From Streptomyces cyaneochromogenes (GTDB taxonomy: Bacteria; Actinomycetota; Actinomycetes; Streptomycetales; Streptomycetaceae), in NCBI RefSeq assembly GCF_003963535.1, contig NZ_CP034539.1:620001-684000 (forward strand): 64,000 nt of DNA, read 5' to 3'. Position numbers and translations under genes: made by a program. Shown here in pieces: positions 34,498 through 44,034 of the stretch. Every line of letters starts with the position of its first letter. Within the stretch, counting starts at the first letter, position 1. The notes beneath the pieces are model-generated. The model was not told the origin of the DNA, did no database searches, and worked only from the letters and a program-made list of their open reading frames with translations.

Positions 34498-35799
34498 ATG
34501 CCCCAACACGCTTCCTCCCTGGTCCCCGGCCAGGAGGGGATCACCGCCGCTCATCCCCGCACCGCCCCTCAGCACGCCGGCCGGCGTCGTACGCCCGCCG
34601 CCGACGGCACCGCCTCCGGCACATCCCCGTTCCCGCGCCGGATCGTCTTCCTCGCCCGCCGCGACCTGGACAACCCCGCGGCCGGCGGCTCCGAACTGCT
34701 CGTCGACCGCGTCGCCGACGGCCTCACCGCCGCGGGCCACCAGGTCACACTGCTGTGCGGCGGCCCGGCGGCGTACCGCGACTACCGCGTGGTCTCGGCG
34801 GGCGGCGACGCCGGTCATTTCCTGCGCGCCAAGCGGGCGTTCGCCCGTCAGGTCGGCGACTGCGACCTCCTGGTGGAGGTGTGCAACGGCATGCCGTACC
34901 TGTCACCGCTGTGGCACAAGGGCCCGACGCTGTGCCTGGTGAACCATGTGCACAGCGACCTGTGGGACATGCGCTACCCGGGTCCCATGGCCCGGCTCGG
35001 CCGCAGGCTGGAGCACTGGGCGCTGGCCGGCCCGCACCGCGGCAGCCTGACGGTCGCCGTGTCCGACTCCACCGCCGCGGCGCTGCGCTCCATCGGCGTC
35101 CGGCCGGAGGGGATCAGGGTGGTGCACAACGGCGTCGACGCCCCCGGCCCCCTGCTGCCCAAGGCACCCGAGCCGCTGTTCGTCGCGGTCGGGCGGCTGG
35201 TCGAGTACAAGCGGATCGATCTGCTGCTACGGCTGTGGGAGCGGGTGCGCCCCGTCACCGGCGGGCAGCTTCTCATCGTCGGCGACGGCCCCGAGCGGGA
35301 GCGGCTGCAGGCCATGGCCGGGCCCGGTGTGGTGTTCACCGGCCGGGTCTCGGAGGCGGAGAAGCACCGCCTGCTGTGCCGGGCGTGGCTGCTGCTGCAC
35401 CCATCCCTGGTGGAGGGCTGGGGCCTGGTGGTGACCGAGGCCGCCGCGCGCGGCACTCCGGCGGTCGGCTTCGACATACCCGGTCTGCGGGACTCCGTCG
35501 TCAACGGGGTGACGGGGGTGCTGGCCGGGGGCGAGAGCTCCTTCGCCGCGGCCTGGTCCACGCTTGCGCTCAGCCCCGACCGCCGCAGGGTCATGGGCCG
35601 TGCCGCCGAGGCGCGCGCCGAGAACTTCCGGTGGAGCAGCACCGTGCGGCAGTTCCGGGAGGTGGCCGCGGAGGCGTGTCGCGCGGCGGCCCGGTCCACG
35701 CCGGGCGGCCCGGCCCCGGCGCCCGACCCCTCCCTGCCACGCGACGCGCCCCTCCCCGTCGTCCCGCCGCAGGCCACCCGCCGACCCACCCGCGCCTGA
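34498..35799 (+). CDS. GT4-family glycosyltransferase
   Basis: A 433-residue GT-B fold enzyme. The N-terminal domain begins after a disordered 45-residue tail (RRIVFLARRDLDNPAAGGSE, with the acceptor-side Gly loop). The C-terminal donor domain has FVAVGRLVEYKRIDLLLRLW, a VGDGPERERL strand and the EX7E motif in HPSLVEGWGLVVTEAAARG, defining GT4. It uses a nucleotide-sugar on the cytoplasmic side. A Pro-rich C-terminal tail of about 40 residues follows. ATG 34498 follows GGTGGAG. A methyltransferase starts 11 bp downstream. Confidence 0.9.
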   Translation: MPQHASSLVPGQEGITAAHPRTAPQHAGRRRTPAADGTASGTSPFPRRIVFLARRDLDNPAAGGSELLVDRVADGLTAAGHQVTLLCGGPAAYRDYRVVSAGGDAGHFLRAKRAFARQVGDCDLLVEVCNGMPYLSPLWHKGPTLCLVNHVHSDLWDMRYPGPMARLGRRLEHWALAGPHRGSLTVAVSDSTAAALRSIGVRPEGIRVVHNGVDAPGPLLPKAPEPLFVAVGRLVEYKRIDLLLRLWERVRPVTGGQLLIVGDGPERERLQAMAGPGVVFTGRVSEAEKHRLLCRAWLLLHPSLVEGWGLVVTEAAARGTPAVGFDIPGLRDSVVNGVTGVLAGGESSFAAAWSTLALSPDRRRVMGRAAEARAENFRWSSTVRQFREVAAEACRAAARSTPGGPAPAPDPSLPRDAPLPVVPPQATRRPTRA

Positions 35800-35810
35800 G
35801 GTGACCGCAC

Positions 35811-36611
35811 ATGACTGAGGCCGTCGAACGCCCCCTCAGAGACCCCTCCCTGCGCAGATCGCTCACGCTGTTCCGAGCCTTCCTGCGGGAGCGGACCGAC
35901 CCCGACCGCTGCTACTCCCTGCTGGCCCGCGACGCGGTCGCCCAGGTGGCACGCCACACGGACCTGCGCGGCCGGATCGTCCTCGACGTCGGCGGCGGCC
36001 CGGGGCACTTCACCGAGGAGTTCCGCCGCCGGGGCGCCCACGCCTACCTCTTCGAGCCCGACCCGCGCGAGCTGGGAGCGCGAGGTCGCCCGCCGCAGGG
36101 CGCGGTGGTCGCCGACGGCTACCTGCTGCCGGTGCCCGACGCGGTCGCGGACGTGTGCTTCACCTCGAACGTCCTGGAGCACGTGGCCGACCCGCAGACC
36201 TTCCTCAGCGAGCTGGTCCGGGTGACCCGGCCCGGCGGGCTGGTCTACGTCTCCTTCACCAACTGGCTCTCCCCGTGGGGCGGCCACGAGATGGCGCCCT
36301 GGCACTACCTCGGAGCAAGCCGGGCACGCGAGCGCCACCGGCGACGGACCGGCCGCGAGGCCAAGCACACCGTCGGCGAGAACCTCTTCCCCGTCCACAT
36401 CGGGCCCACCCTGCGGCAGGTGCGCGCCCGCGAGGACGTACGCGTCGTCTCGGCCCGCTCCCGCTACTGGCCCGTCCTCCCGAGCGCCGTCACCCGGATC
36501 CCCGGGCTGAGGGAGTTCGCCACCTGGAATCTCCTGCTGATCCTGCGCCGCACCGGAGCCCCGGAGACGCCCGTCGGCACCCAGGCACGTCCCAGCGAGG
36601 CACGTTCATGA
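35811..36611 (+). CDS. Class I SAM-dependent methyltransferase
   Basis: A 266-residue soluble enzyme with motif I GRIVLDVGGGPGHFTEEF, an acidic motif II-type EPDPREL and the post-motif CFTSNVLEHVADPQTFLSE and TRPGGLVYVSF, typical of small-molecule or sugar/lipid O-methyltransferases of the UbiE/Methyltransf_11 class. The HEMAPWHYLGA region resembles sugar-associated members. Its stop overlaps the start of the AftD-like gene by ATGA, so both are made together. Substrate unknown; a glycan or lipid intermediate of the locus is the natural guess. Confidence 0.88.
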   Translation: MTEAVERPLRDPSLRRSLTLFRAFLRERTDPDRCYSLLARDAVAQVARHTDLRGRIVLDVGGGPGHFTEEFRRRGAHAYLFEPDPRELGARGRPPQGAVVADGYLLPVPDAVADVCFTSNVLEHVADPQTFLSELVRVTRPGGLVYVSFTNWLSPWGGHEMAPWHYLGASRARERHRRRTGREAKHTVGENLFPVHIGPTLRQVRAREDVRVVSARSRYWPVLPSAVTRIPGLREFATWNLLLILRRTGAPETPVGTQARPSEARS

Positions 36612-39600
36612 GCACCACCGTCCAGGCTCCCGCGCACGCCGCGCCAGCACCCGCACCGACCGCCGCGCCCGTCCAACGGCACGGGCGACGCCTGCTGTTC
36701 GGGTTCTGGGCAGCGGTCCTGACCGCGTTCTGCGCGGTGTCCCCGGGACGGATGACCTTCGAGACGAAGCTCGGTGTGGCGGCCGATCCGCTGCGGTTCC
36801 TCGGCGACCTCGGCAGGCTGTGGCACGACCGGGCGGGCTTCGGCGGCATCTCCGACCAGTACGTCGGTTACGCCTTTCCGATGCTGCCGTACTACGCCCT
36901 GACGGACCTGGCGCACCTGCCGGTGTGGCTGGCGGAGCGGCTGTGGCTGTCGATCGTCGTGACCACGGCGTTCTGGGGTGCGCTGCGGCTGGCGGAGCGG
37001 CTCGGTGTCGGTTCGTCCCGGACCCGGCTGCTGGGCGCGGTGGCCTATGCCCTGTGGCCCACCTTCACCGTCGTCGTCGGCTCCACGTCCGCCGCCGCGC
37101 TGCCCGGCGCCCTGCTGCCCTGGGTACTGCTGCCGCTGACCTCCGCGACGCTGAGCCCACGGATCGCCGCCGCCCGCTCGGCGCTGCTCGTGCCGTGCAT
37201 GGGCGGAGTGAACGCGGCCTCAACTCTCGCCTCACTCCTGCCAGTCGGCCTGTACCTGCTCAGCCGCCCGAAGGGCCCCCGCCGTCGCACGCTGCTCGCC
37301 TGGTGGCTGCCCGGCGTGGTGCTGGCGACCGCCTGGTGGACGGTGCCGTTGCTGCTGCTGCGCTTCTACGGCGAGGACTTCATGCCGTACGTCGAGCAGG
37401 CGGACACCACCACCGCCACCATGTCCGCGACCGAACTGCTGCGCGGGGCGGGCAACTGGGTGGCGTACCTCCACTTCGGTGAGGCCTGGCTGCCGGCGGG
37501 CTGGACCGTCGCCGCTTCCGTGGTCACCGTGCTGGGCTCGGCGTTCGCGGCCGCCCTGGGCCTCGCGGGACTGGCCCGCCGGGACATCCCCGAGCGGCGC
37601 TGGCTGCTGCTGATCGTGCTGGCGGTGGCGCTGGTCGCCCTCGCCGGATACGGCGGCGCCCTCGGCGCGCCCTTCCACGACACCGTGCAGGGCTGGCTCG
37701 ACGGCACCCTGCGGCCGTTCCGCAACATCTACAAGTTCCAGCCGGGACTCGCCCTCGCACTCGCCCTGGGCCTGGCACACCTGACGGCGGTGCTCGCCGA
37801 GCGCCGGGGCACCCGGGCGCCGTACGGCCGACGCCATGTCCCGGTGATCGCCGCGCTGCTCGTGCTGCCGGGCCTGGCCTGGCCGTACGCGAACGGCACC
37901 ATCCTGCAGCCGGGCGCGTTCACCAAGCTGCCCGCCCACTGGGAGCAGGCCGCCGACTGGCTGGACGAGCACGCCGCGGACAGTCGTGCGCTCGTCGTAC
38001 CGGCCACCGCGCACGGCATCCACACCTGGGGCTCCCCCATCGACCAGCCCTTCGACGTGCTGGCGAAGACCCGGTGGGCGCAGCGGGACTTCGTGCCGTT
38101 CGGCACCGCGGGCTCGCGCCGGGCCATGGACGCGGTCGAGCAGGCGCTGCTGACGGGTGGTGAGGTGCCGGGCCTGCGGGCGTATCTGGCGCGGGCGGGA
38201 CTGCACGAGGTGGTCGTACGCAACGACCTCGACCCCGACCAGATCGGCTATGTACCGCCGCGGACGGTGCGGCGGACCCTGGAGGCCTCCGGCTATCGCA
38301 AGGCCGCAGGATTCGGCCCGCTGGTGACCGCGGGGCGCATCCCCGCCGACACGCCCATCCAGGTGCAGGGCCTCTACCCGCGTCTCCAGGCGGTCGAGAT
38401 CTACGAGCCCGAAGGCGCCGCCGGGCGACCGGGGCAGGTCGGCATCGCCGCGGCCGGGGACACGGCCGTCGTGAGCGGCGGTCCCGAGGCGCTGCTCCAG
38501 CTCTCCGCCGACCCGGCGCTGCGCGACCGGCCCGCCGTGCTGGCAGGGGACGCCCATCCCGGCGTCGACGCCCCCGCGGTCAAGGCCGAGGCCGATGGAA
38601 TGCGCCGCGCCGACACCCGCTTCGGCCTGGTCGACTCCAACACCTCGTACACCTACACGCCTACCGAGCGGAACCCCTCCGGCAGCCTCCAGGACCCGGG
38701 CGAGGAACCGAGGCAGATCCTGCCCACGCAGGGCGTGGACCATCAGACGACGGCCGTCCTGCGCGGCGCGGCGTCGGTGACCGCGTCCAGCAGCGGGAAC
38801 TGGCTGTTCCATCTGCCGCAGTACGACCCGGTGAACGCCTTCGACGGCGATCCGGACACCGCCTGGGCCGAAGGCAGCCCCGGCGAACCCTCCAGCCAGT
38901 GGCTGCGGGTGGGCTTCGCCCGGCCGACCGATGTCCCCTCGGCACTCCAACTGACCCCACTGCCCGCGGACGCCACGCGGCCCGCCCCCACCCGGGTGCG
39001 GATCGAGACGGACCGGGGTTCGGTCGACAGCACCCTGCGGCCGGACGGTGAGCGGCAGTCGGTCCGCGCGCCCGAGGGCCGGGCGAAGTGGCTGAAGGTC
39101 GAGATCCTGGACGCCGAGTCGGCGCGCCCGGGGCTGTCGGGCGCCGGATTCTCCGAGGTGTCCGTGCCGGGCGTGCGGGTGACCCGGCTGCTGGCCCTGC
39201 CGACCGACGCCGAGCGCATCGACGCCGACGCGCAGGTGTACTCGCTGCACCGCGGCACCGACCCGGGCGGGCTCGCTCCGGGCTCCACGGAGGCGGGACT
39301 GCACCGGCAGTTCCACACCCGGGGCGACACGAGCGCGTACGACGTGTCCGCCCGGGCCGTGGCCGTACCCGGCGACGAACTGGACCGCCTGCTGGACCGC
39401 GTCGCGCCGCAGCAGCGCCAGAGGATCACCGCGTCCGCCGACTCCACGAGCCGCGACGGGACCGCGCTCGGCGCGCGGAACCTGGTCGACGGCGACCTGA
39501 CGACCGCCTGGATCGCCGGGGACCGGCCCGTGATCCATCTGAGCTGGCCCGGGCGGAAGAAGATCGACGAGATCGTCTTCGGGGCGGCGGGCGGCCTGTC

Positions 39601-40771
39601 CTCCCGTCCCCAGGAGGTGCGGATCAGCTCGCCGCACGGCACGGCGACGGCCGAGGTGGACGCCGACGGACTGGCGCGGTTCGAGGCGATCACCACGGAC
39701 CGCCTCGACATCACGGTCACCAGGACCGCGCCGCTGACCCTCTACAACCCCGTGGCCGACGAGCGGCTCCAACTCCCGGTGGGCCTCAGCGAGGTGTACG
39801 TGCCCGCGCTGGCCGACCTGCGAGTCCAGCGGCCCGGGCCGGACGCCCGCTTCTCGCTGCCGTGCGGGCAGGGCCCGGCGCTCGACGTCGACGGCATGCT
39901 CCACCCGACGAAGGCGTCCGGCCAGGTCCGTGATCTGACGGAGCGTCGGCCGGTGAAGGTGGAGCTCTGCGGGGACGAGGCGCGGGCGGGCGGTGTGGAA
40001 CTGGCCTTCGGCAGGCACCGCGTGGAGGCCACCGGCACCGGTCCGCTCGCCGTCACGGACGTCACGCTGTCCCGGGGCGAGCCGCGCGCCGCCTCCGGTA
40101 CGGCGGGCCGTGAGGTCACCGTGCGGGAGTGGGCCGGCGACAGCCGGGAGGTCTCCGTGTCCGCCGGGTCGGGCGCGGCGGCCTACCTGCGGACCTACGA
40201 GAACCTCAACGACGGCTGGAAGGCCACGCTCAACGGTGAGGAGCTCACCCCGGTCCGGCTCGACGGCTGGCAGCAGGCCTGGCTGATCCCGGCCGGGAAG
40301 TCCGGGACCGTGCGCATGGAGTACGAGCCCGCCGGGCTGTACCGCGCCGGGCTGATCGGCGGGGCGGTCGGTGTCGCCGCGCTCGTGGCCCTCGCCTTCG
40401 CCGGCCGGCACCGTGCGGCTCGAAACGCCGCCGGGGACACAGGAGTTCCGCCTGCCCCGGGTCCGGTTCTCGGCACTGTGGCGCTTACTGTCGTCCTGGC
40501 GCTGGTGGCGGGGCCCCTCGCTCTGGTGGTGCCCGTGCTCGCGGTGGTCGCCCGGGTACGGCCCGGCGCCCTGGTGCCGGTCGCGGCGGTGGCCATGGCG
40601 GGGGCGGGCATCGCGGCGGCCACGGGGGCGGGCGCGCCGGTCGCCGCGGATCTCGGGGCGTTCGGCGCCATCGCGCAGGTGCTGGCGCTCGTGGCCCTGG
40701 CCGCGGCCGTGGTGACGAGCGGCACGGGCGGGCCGAGAACCCGCTTCGGCGGGAGGGGTGGTGCGCGGTGA
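36608..40771 (+). CDS. AftD-like alpha-(1->3)-arabinofuranosyltransferase family protein
   Basis: A very large 1387-residue membrane protein. Multiple transmembrane segments in the first 430 residues include the GT-C catalytic region, and RNIYKFQPG near residue 372 matches a conserved AftD/DUF3367 signature. A long extracytoplasmic part follows, with two F5/8 type C/discoidin-like modules (NAFDGDPDTAWAEG, LVDGDLTTAWIAGD) that probably bind sugar. Three or more helices end the protein. In mycobacteria AftD transfers arabinose from decaprenyl-phospho-arabinose in the wall. Streptomycetes lack arabinogalactan-mycolate, so acceptor and perhaps sugar differ. ATG 36608 overlaps the upstream stop. 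Confidence 0.87.
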   Translation: MSTTVQAPAHAAPAPAPTAAPVQRHGRRLLFGFWAAVLTAFCAVSPGRMTFETKLGVAADPLRFLGDLGRLWHDRAGFGGISDQYVGYAFPMLPYYALTDLAHLPVWLAERLWLSIVVTTAFWGALRLAERLGVGSSRTRLLGAVAYALWPTFTVVVGSTSAAALPGALLPWVLLPLTSATLSPRIAAARSALLVPCMGGVNAASTLASLLPVGLYLLSRPKGPRRRTLLAWWLPGVVLATAWWTVPLLLLRFYGEDFMPYVEQADTTTATMSATELLRGAGNWVAYLHFGEAWLPAGWTVAASVVTVLGSAFAAALGLAGLARRDIPERRWLLLIVLAVALVALAGYGGALGAPFHDTVQGWLDGTLRPFRNIYKFQPGLALALALGLAHLTAVLAERRGTRAPYGRRHVPVIAALLVLPGLAWPYANGTILQPGAFTKLPAHWEQAADWLDEHAADSRALVVPATAHGIHTWGSPIDQPFDVLAKTRWAQRDFVPFGTAGSRRAMDAVEQALLTGGEVPGLRAYLARAGLHEVVVRNDLDPDQIGYVPPRTVRRTLEASGYRKAAGFGPLVTAGRIPADTPIQVQGLYPRLQAVEIYEPEGAAGRPGQVGIAAAGDTAVVSGGPEALLQLSADPALRDRPAVLAGDAHPGVDAPAVKAEADGMRRADTRFGLVDSNTSYTYTPTERNPSGSLQDPGEEPRQILPTQGVDHQTTAVLRGAASVTASSSGNWLFHLPQYDPVNAFDGDPDTAWAEGSPGEPSSQWLRVGFARPTDVPSALQLTPLPADATRPAPTRVRIETDRGSVDSTLRPDGERQSVRAPEGRAKWLKVEILDAESARPGLSGAGFSEVSVPGVRVTRLLALPTDAERIDADAQVYSLHRGTDPGGLAPGSTEAGLHRQFHTRGDTSAYDVSARAVAVPGDELDRLLDRVAPQQRQRITASADSTSRDGTALGARNLVDGDLTTAWIAGDRPVIHLSWPGRKKIDEIVFGAAGGLSSRPQEVRISSPHGTATAEVDADGLARFEAITTDRLDITVTRTAPLTLYNPVADERLQLPVGLSEVYVPALADLRVQRPGPDARFSLPCGQGPALDVDGMLHPTKASGQVRDLTERRPVKVELCGDEARAGGVELAFGRHRVEATGTGPLAVTDVTLSRGEPRAASGTAGREVTVREWAGDSREVSVSAGSGAAAYLRTYENLNDGWKATLNGEELTPVRLDGWQQAWLIPAGKSGTVRMEYEPAGLYRAGLIGGAVGVAALVALAFAGRHRAARNAAGDTGVPPAPGPVLGTVALTVVLALVAGPLALVVPVLAVVARVRPGALVPVAAVAMAGAGIAAATGAGAPVAADLGAFGAIAQVLALVALAAAVVTSGTGGPRTRFGGRGGAR

Positions 40772-42129
40772 GCGCACCTCCGGTGGAGCCCCGTGTCGGG
40801 CGTGGCAGGGCTCCGGTGTCGGCACGGCTGGCGTTCCCGACCGTCGACGAGGTGTCCCGGCACATCCTCCGCGACGACGAGCCGGAGACGGTCCACATCG
40901 AGGTCCATCTGCCCGGCCGGCCGAACCCGCGGCGACTGCAGGAGGCGTTCCACCGGGCCCTGCTCGTCCACTCCCGGATCCTCGTACGCCAGGCGCCGCA
41001 CCGCTGGTACCGGCGGTCCTACGAGTGGGAGCTGACGGGCACGCCCGACGTGGACCCGGTGAGTTTCGCCGGGCCGGGGCGCGACGCGCTGGCCCGCGCG
41101 CGGTCCCGGGCGCTCGCGCTGTGCCCGCCGCTGTCCCAGTCTCCGCCCGTGCGGCTGGAGGTGGTCGCGCTGGACGGCGTACGGACCGTCCTGCTGCTCA
41201 CCCTGCACCACACCGCGCTCGACGCGCCGACCGGGCTGCGGGTTCTCGCGACGACGGCCGCGCTCTACGGAGGAGGGGAGAGCGCGGCCGTGGGAGGGAT
41301 CTCGCCCCCGCGCCGGGAGCAGGTCATACAGCGCGGGGACGGCCGTGTGCGACGGGTCCGGCCCGCACGGCTGGCCTCGTCCACCGTTGCCCGGCCGCCG
41401 CGGGCGGGCGCGGCCGCCAACGGCATGCTGCTGAGGGAACTGCCGCTGCCACAACCGGATCCGGCGGCTCCGTGGACCGTCAACGACCGGCTCCTGGTCG
41501 CCGCCTCCCTGATGGTGAGCCGCTGGAACCACTCCCACGGCGGGCCCTACCGCCCGGTGCGGATCACCATGCCCGTGGACGACCGTGCCCGCGACCTGGC
41601 GATGCCCCTCGGGAACGGGACACGTCTCGTCGAGGTGCCGGTGACGCCGCGGGACCGGTCCGACGTGCCGCTGCTCCTGGCCCCGCGTCCGGATCCGGCC
41701 GCGGTGACCCGGCTGCTGCACACCACCGCGCGGCGCACCCGTGCGCTGAAGGCGCAGCGCCGCGCACCGCTCGGACCGGGGGCGTCCCTGCTGACGGCAC
41801 CCGTGCTTCCGGTCGGGCTGCGCGGCGGGCTCACCCGTGGCGTGCGACGGGCCGTCGCCCCGTGGACGTCGACCCTGCTGCTCAGCAACCTCGGGCGGCT
41901 GCCGTATCCGCTGGACTTCGGCGATGCGGGGCGGGCCGGTGCCGTGTGGTTCTCCGCGCCCGCCCGCATGCCTCGCGGCCTGAGCCTGGCGGCGGCCTCC
42001 ACCGGCGGCCGGCTGCACATGACGCTGCGCTGGTCGCACGACCTCCTCGACGACGCGGCCGGCGCCGCCCTGGCCCGTCTCTTCGAGGAGTGCCTCTGTA
42101 CGACGTACGGCCCACGGAGCACGCCATGA
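40768..42129 (+). CDS. Condensation/acyltransferase-fold protein
   Basis: A 453-residue protein of the CoA-dependent acyltransferase/NRPS condensation superfamily. The catalytic HHxxxD is present as HHTALD at residues 147-152, and the RPVRITMPVDDRAR plus later WTSTLLLSNLGRL region matches the second-domain bridge seen in PapA-type enzymes. There are no adenylation or carrier domains, so it is a free-standing acyltransferase candidate that could acylate the sugar or lipid made here. GTG 40768 overlaps the AftD-like stop as GTGA. The next gene overlaps its stop, so the chain is translationally coupled. Confidence 0.82.
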   Translation: MSAPPVEPRVGRGRAPVSARLAFPTVDEVSRHILRDDEPETVHIEVHLPGRPNPRRLQEAFHRALLVHSRILVRQAPHRWYRRSYEWELTGTPDVDPVSFAGPGRDALARARSRALALCPPLSQSPPVRLEVVALDGVRTVLLLTLHHTALDAPTGLRVLATTAALYGGGESAAVGGISPPRREQVIQRGDGRVRRVRPARLASSTVARPPRAGAAANGMLLRELPLPQPDPAAPWTVNDRLLVAASLMVSRWNHSHGGPYRPVRITMPVDDRARDLAMPLGNGTRLVEVPVTPRDRSDVPLLLAPRPDPAAVTRLLHTTARRTRALKAQRRAPLGPGASLLTAPVLPVGLRGGLTRGVRRAVAPWTSTLLLSNLGRLPYPLDFGDAGRAGAVWFSAPARMPRGLSLAAASTGGRLHMTLRWSHDLLDDAAGAALARLFEECLCTTYGPRSTP

Positions 42130-42875
42130 CCGCCCACGCCCCTGCCCACGCCCCCGCCCCCGGTCTGCGCGACTTCTACGAGGACCCCGCCGTCCCGGTC
42201 GCCTCCGGCGAGGTCCGCAGCCGACTCCAGGCGCGGATGCTGGCCCGCGCGCTCGGGCCCGTGCGGCCGGGCCGCGCGCCCGCGACCGTGCTCGACGTGG
42301 GGTGCGGGGACGGCTCGGCGGCGGCCGTCGCGACGCGGATCCTGGACGGGCACCGGATCGTGGGCGTCGACTGGTCGCAGGACGCGCTGCGCCGGGCGGC
42401 GCTGCGGCTGCCCGGGGTGGTGCGGGGCGAACTGTCCGACGGCGGGCTTCCGTTCGCGTCCGGCAGCGCGGACGCGGTGCTGTTCAGTGAGGTCGTCGAG
42501 CATCTCGTCAATCCCGACAGTGCCCTCGACGAGCTGCGCCGGGTGCTGCGGCCGGGCGGCCATCTGATGCTCTCCACGCCGAATCTCGCCGCCTGGTACA
42601 ACCGGGCGCTGCTGCTCGGCGGTGTGCAGCCCGTCTTCTCGGAGGTGAGCCTGCGCCGGGTCCACGGCCGGCCGGGCAGCCAGGTGGTGGGCCATCTGCG
42701 GCTGTTCACCGCGCGTGCGCTTCGGGAGTTCGTGACCGCGTCCGGGTTCGAGGTCGTACGGCTTCAGGGCGCGCCCTTCCACGGGGTTCCGCGTCCGCTG
42801 CGCCCGCTGGACCGGCTGGCCTGCCAGGTGCCGTCCGTGGCCTCGATCCTCCTCGTGCACGCGCGGCGGAGGTAG
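42126..42875 (+). CDS. Second class I SAM-dependent methyltransferase
   Basis: A 249-residue soluble methyltransferase with motif I TVLDVGCGDGSAAAV, motif II-like VGVDWSQDALRRA and post-motif VLFSEVVEHLVNPDSALDEL, plus LRPGGHLMLSTPNL. The PNL loop and C-terminal VGHLRLFTARALREF are frequent in methyltransferases acting on sugars or polyketide-like lipids. ATG 42126 overlaps the preceding stop. Together with the first methyltransferase it suggests the product is multiply methylated. Substrate remains unknown. Confidence 0.88.
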   Translation: MTAHAPAHAPAPGLRDFYEDPAVPVASGEVRSRLQARMLARALGPVRPGRAPATVLDVGCGDGSAAAVATRILDGHRIVGVDWSQDALRRAALRLPGVVRGELSDGGLPFASGSADAVLFSEVVEHLVNPDSALDELRRVLRPGGHLMLSTPNLAAWYNRALLLGGVQPVFSEVSLRRVHGRPGSQVVGHLRLFTARALREFVTASGFEVVRLQGAPFHGVPRPLRPLDRLACQVPSVASILLVHARRR

Positions 42876-42879
42876 CGCG

Positions 42880-43788
42880 ATGGTGTGGGCAGTGGCCGCG
42901 GCGCTGCTGGCGAACGTCCTGTACAGCACCGGGTTCGTGCTGGAGAAACGGGCGCTGGCCGGGCTGCCGCCGCTGTCCGCCGGACGGCCGGGCCGGGCGG
43001 TGCTCCTGCTGGCCGGCAGCCCGCTGTGGCTCGGTGGAGCGGTGGCCCTGGCCCTGGGCTTCGCCGCTCAGCTGGCCGTCTACCGTGTGCTGCCGATCGC
43101 GGCCGCCCAAGGGCTGTTCGTCACCGGGCTCGTGCTGCTGCTCCTGCTCTCCTCGGTGGTGCTCGGCGAGCGGCTGACGGCCGGGGAGCGGCGCGGTCTC
43201 GCCGTCATCGGGGTGGCGCTGCTGATGATGCTGGCCTCCCTGCACGACGGCACCGAACCGATCGCCCGCACCGCTCCGGCCGGCCCCCTGCTCGCCCTGT
43301 GCCTGCCCACGCTCGCCCTCGGCCTGTGGCTGTACGGCACGGCCGAGCGCCGCGCCCGGCGGCACGGCGACCGTGCGGCGCCTACGGGCGTGGTGTACGC
43401 GGTGGCGATCGGGCTGGTGTACGGGGTGAGCTCGCTCGCGATCAAGGGCGTGTCGGGACAGCTCGCCACCGCGGGGCCCGGCGGCGCCGTCCCGGCCCTG
43501 CTCCGCTCCCCCTACCCCTACCTGCTGCTCCTCACCGGAGCCTGTGGCCTCGTGCTCTCGCAGACCGCCCTGCAGCGCTGCCGGGCCTCGCTGATCGTGC
43601 CCGTGTGCACCACCGTCACCTGTGTGTTCGGCGTGGCGGGCGGCACGGTCGCGTTCGGCGAACCGCTCCCCCAGGACCCGCTGCGGCTCGTCCTGTGCCT
43701 GGGCGGCACCGCGCTCGCCCTGGCCGTCGTACTGACCCTGCCCCGTCACCAGACCGACCGACCCGCCCCTGAAGGGAACCGCCGATGA
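42880..43788 (+). CDS. EamA/DMT-type membrane transporter
   Basis: A 302-residue membrane protein with about ten hydrophobic helices in two five-helix halves, matching the drug/metabolite transporter fold. Helix ends such as LPIAAAQGLFVTGLVLLLLLS and the related second half TALQRCRASLIVPV reflect the internal duplication. EamA-like members export metabolites or flip small lipid-linked sugars (as ArnE/F do). GGAGG lies upstream within the preceding stop codon context. As the only transporter of the set, it may export or flip the intermediate. Confidence 0.82.
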   Translation: MVWAVAAALLANVLYSTGFVLEKRALAGLPPLSAGRPGRAVLLLAGSPLWLGGAVALALGFAAQLAVYRVLPIAAAQGLFVTGLVLLLLLSSVVLGERLTAGERRGLAVIGVALLMMLASLHDGTEPIARTAPAGPLLALCLPTLALGLWLYGTAERRARRHGDRAAPTGVVYAVAIGLVYGVSSLAIKGVSGQLATAGPGGAVPALLRSPYPYLLLLTGACGLVLSQTALQRCRASLIVPVCTTVTCVFGVAGGTVAFGEPLPQDPLRLVLCLGGTALALAVVLTLPRHQTDRPAPEGNRR

Positions 43789-43997
43789 GGCCCGACGACC
43801 CGTTGCTGAAGATCCTGGTCTGCCCGCTCGACAAGGGCCCGCTGATCCTGGACGGACAGGGATCCGCGCTCTACAACCCCCGCCTGCGGCGCCGCTATCC
43901 GGTGATCGACGGCATCCCGCAGCTCCTTCCCGCCTCCGGGGAACCGGTGACGGACACGGAGCTCGCAGCACTCAGTACCCCGCCACCAGCGCACTGA
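43785..43997 (+). CDS. Trm112-like small protein
   Basis: A 70-residue protein with the Trm112/YcaR pattern: LLKILVCPLDKGPLIL, a central YNPRLRRRYPVIDGIPQLLP. Family members are small activators that bind methyltransferases, and here two methyltransferase genes lie in the same operon, suggesting a partner. Only one Cys of the usual zinc site is present, so zinc binding is doubtful. ATG 43785 overlaps the previous stop. The stop codon is inside a TetR-type palindrome. Confidence 0.85.
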   Translation: MRPDDPLLKILVCPLDKGPLILDGQGSALYNPRLRRRYPVIDGIPQLLPASGEPVTDTELAALSTPPPAH

Positions 43998-44004
43998 GTG
44001 CCAT
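43991..44004. promoter_or_regulatory. TetR-type operator, proximal copy
   Basis: GCACTGAGTGCCAT matches 14 bp of the distal palindrome at 44816-44836. It ends 30 bp upstream of the TetR gene start, suggesting autoregulation, and overlaps the stop codon of the Trm112-like gene. Confidence 0.6.
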
Positions 44005-44034
44005 CAGCCTCGCTCTGGTGCTACGTTCCCGTTC

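Noticed and set aside
37232..40825. 1197-codon open frame antisense to the AftD-like gene
   Set aside because: High G+C codon bias keeps opposite frames open; composition is Arg/Pro/Gly-rich with no family resemblance.
40768..42129. Possible NRPS cluster because of the condensation-fold protein
   Set aside because: No adenylation, carrier or thioesterase domains nearby; a stand-alone acyltransferase fits better.
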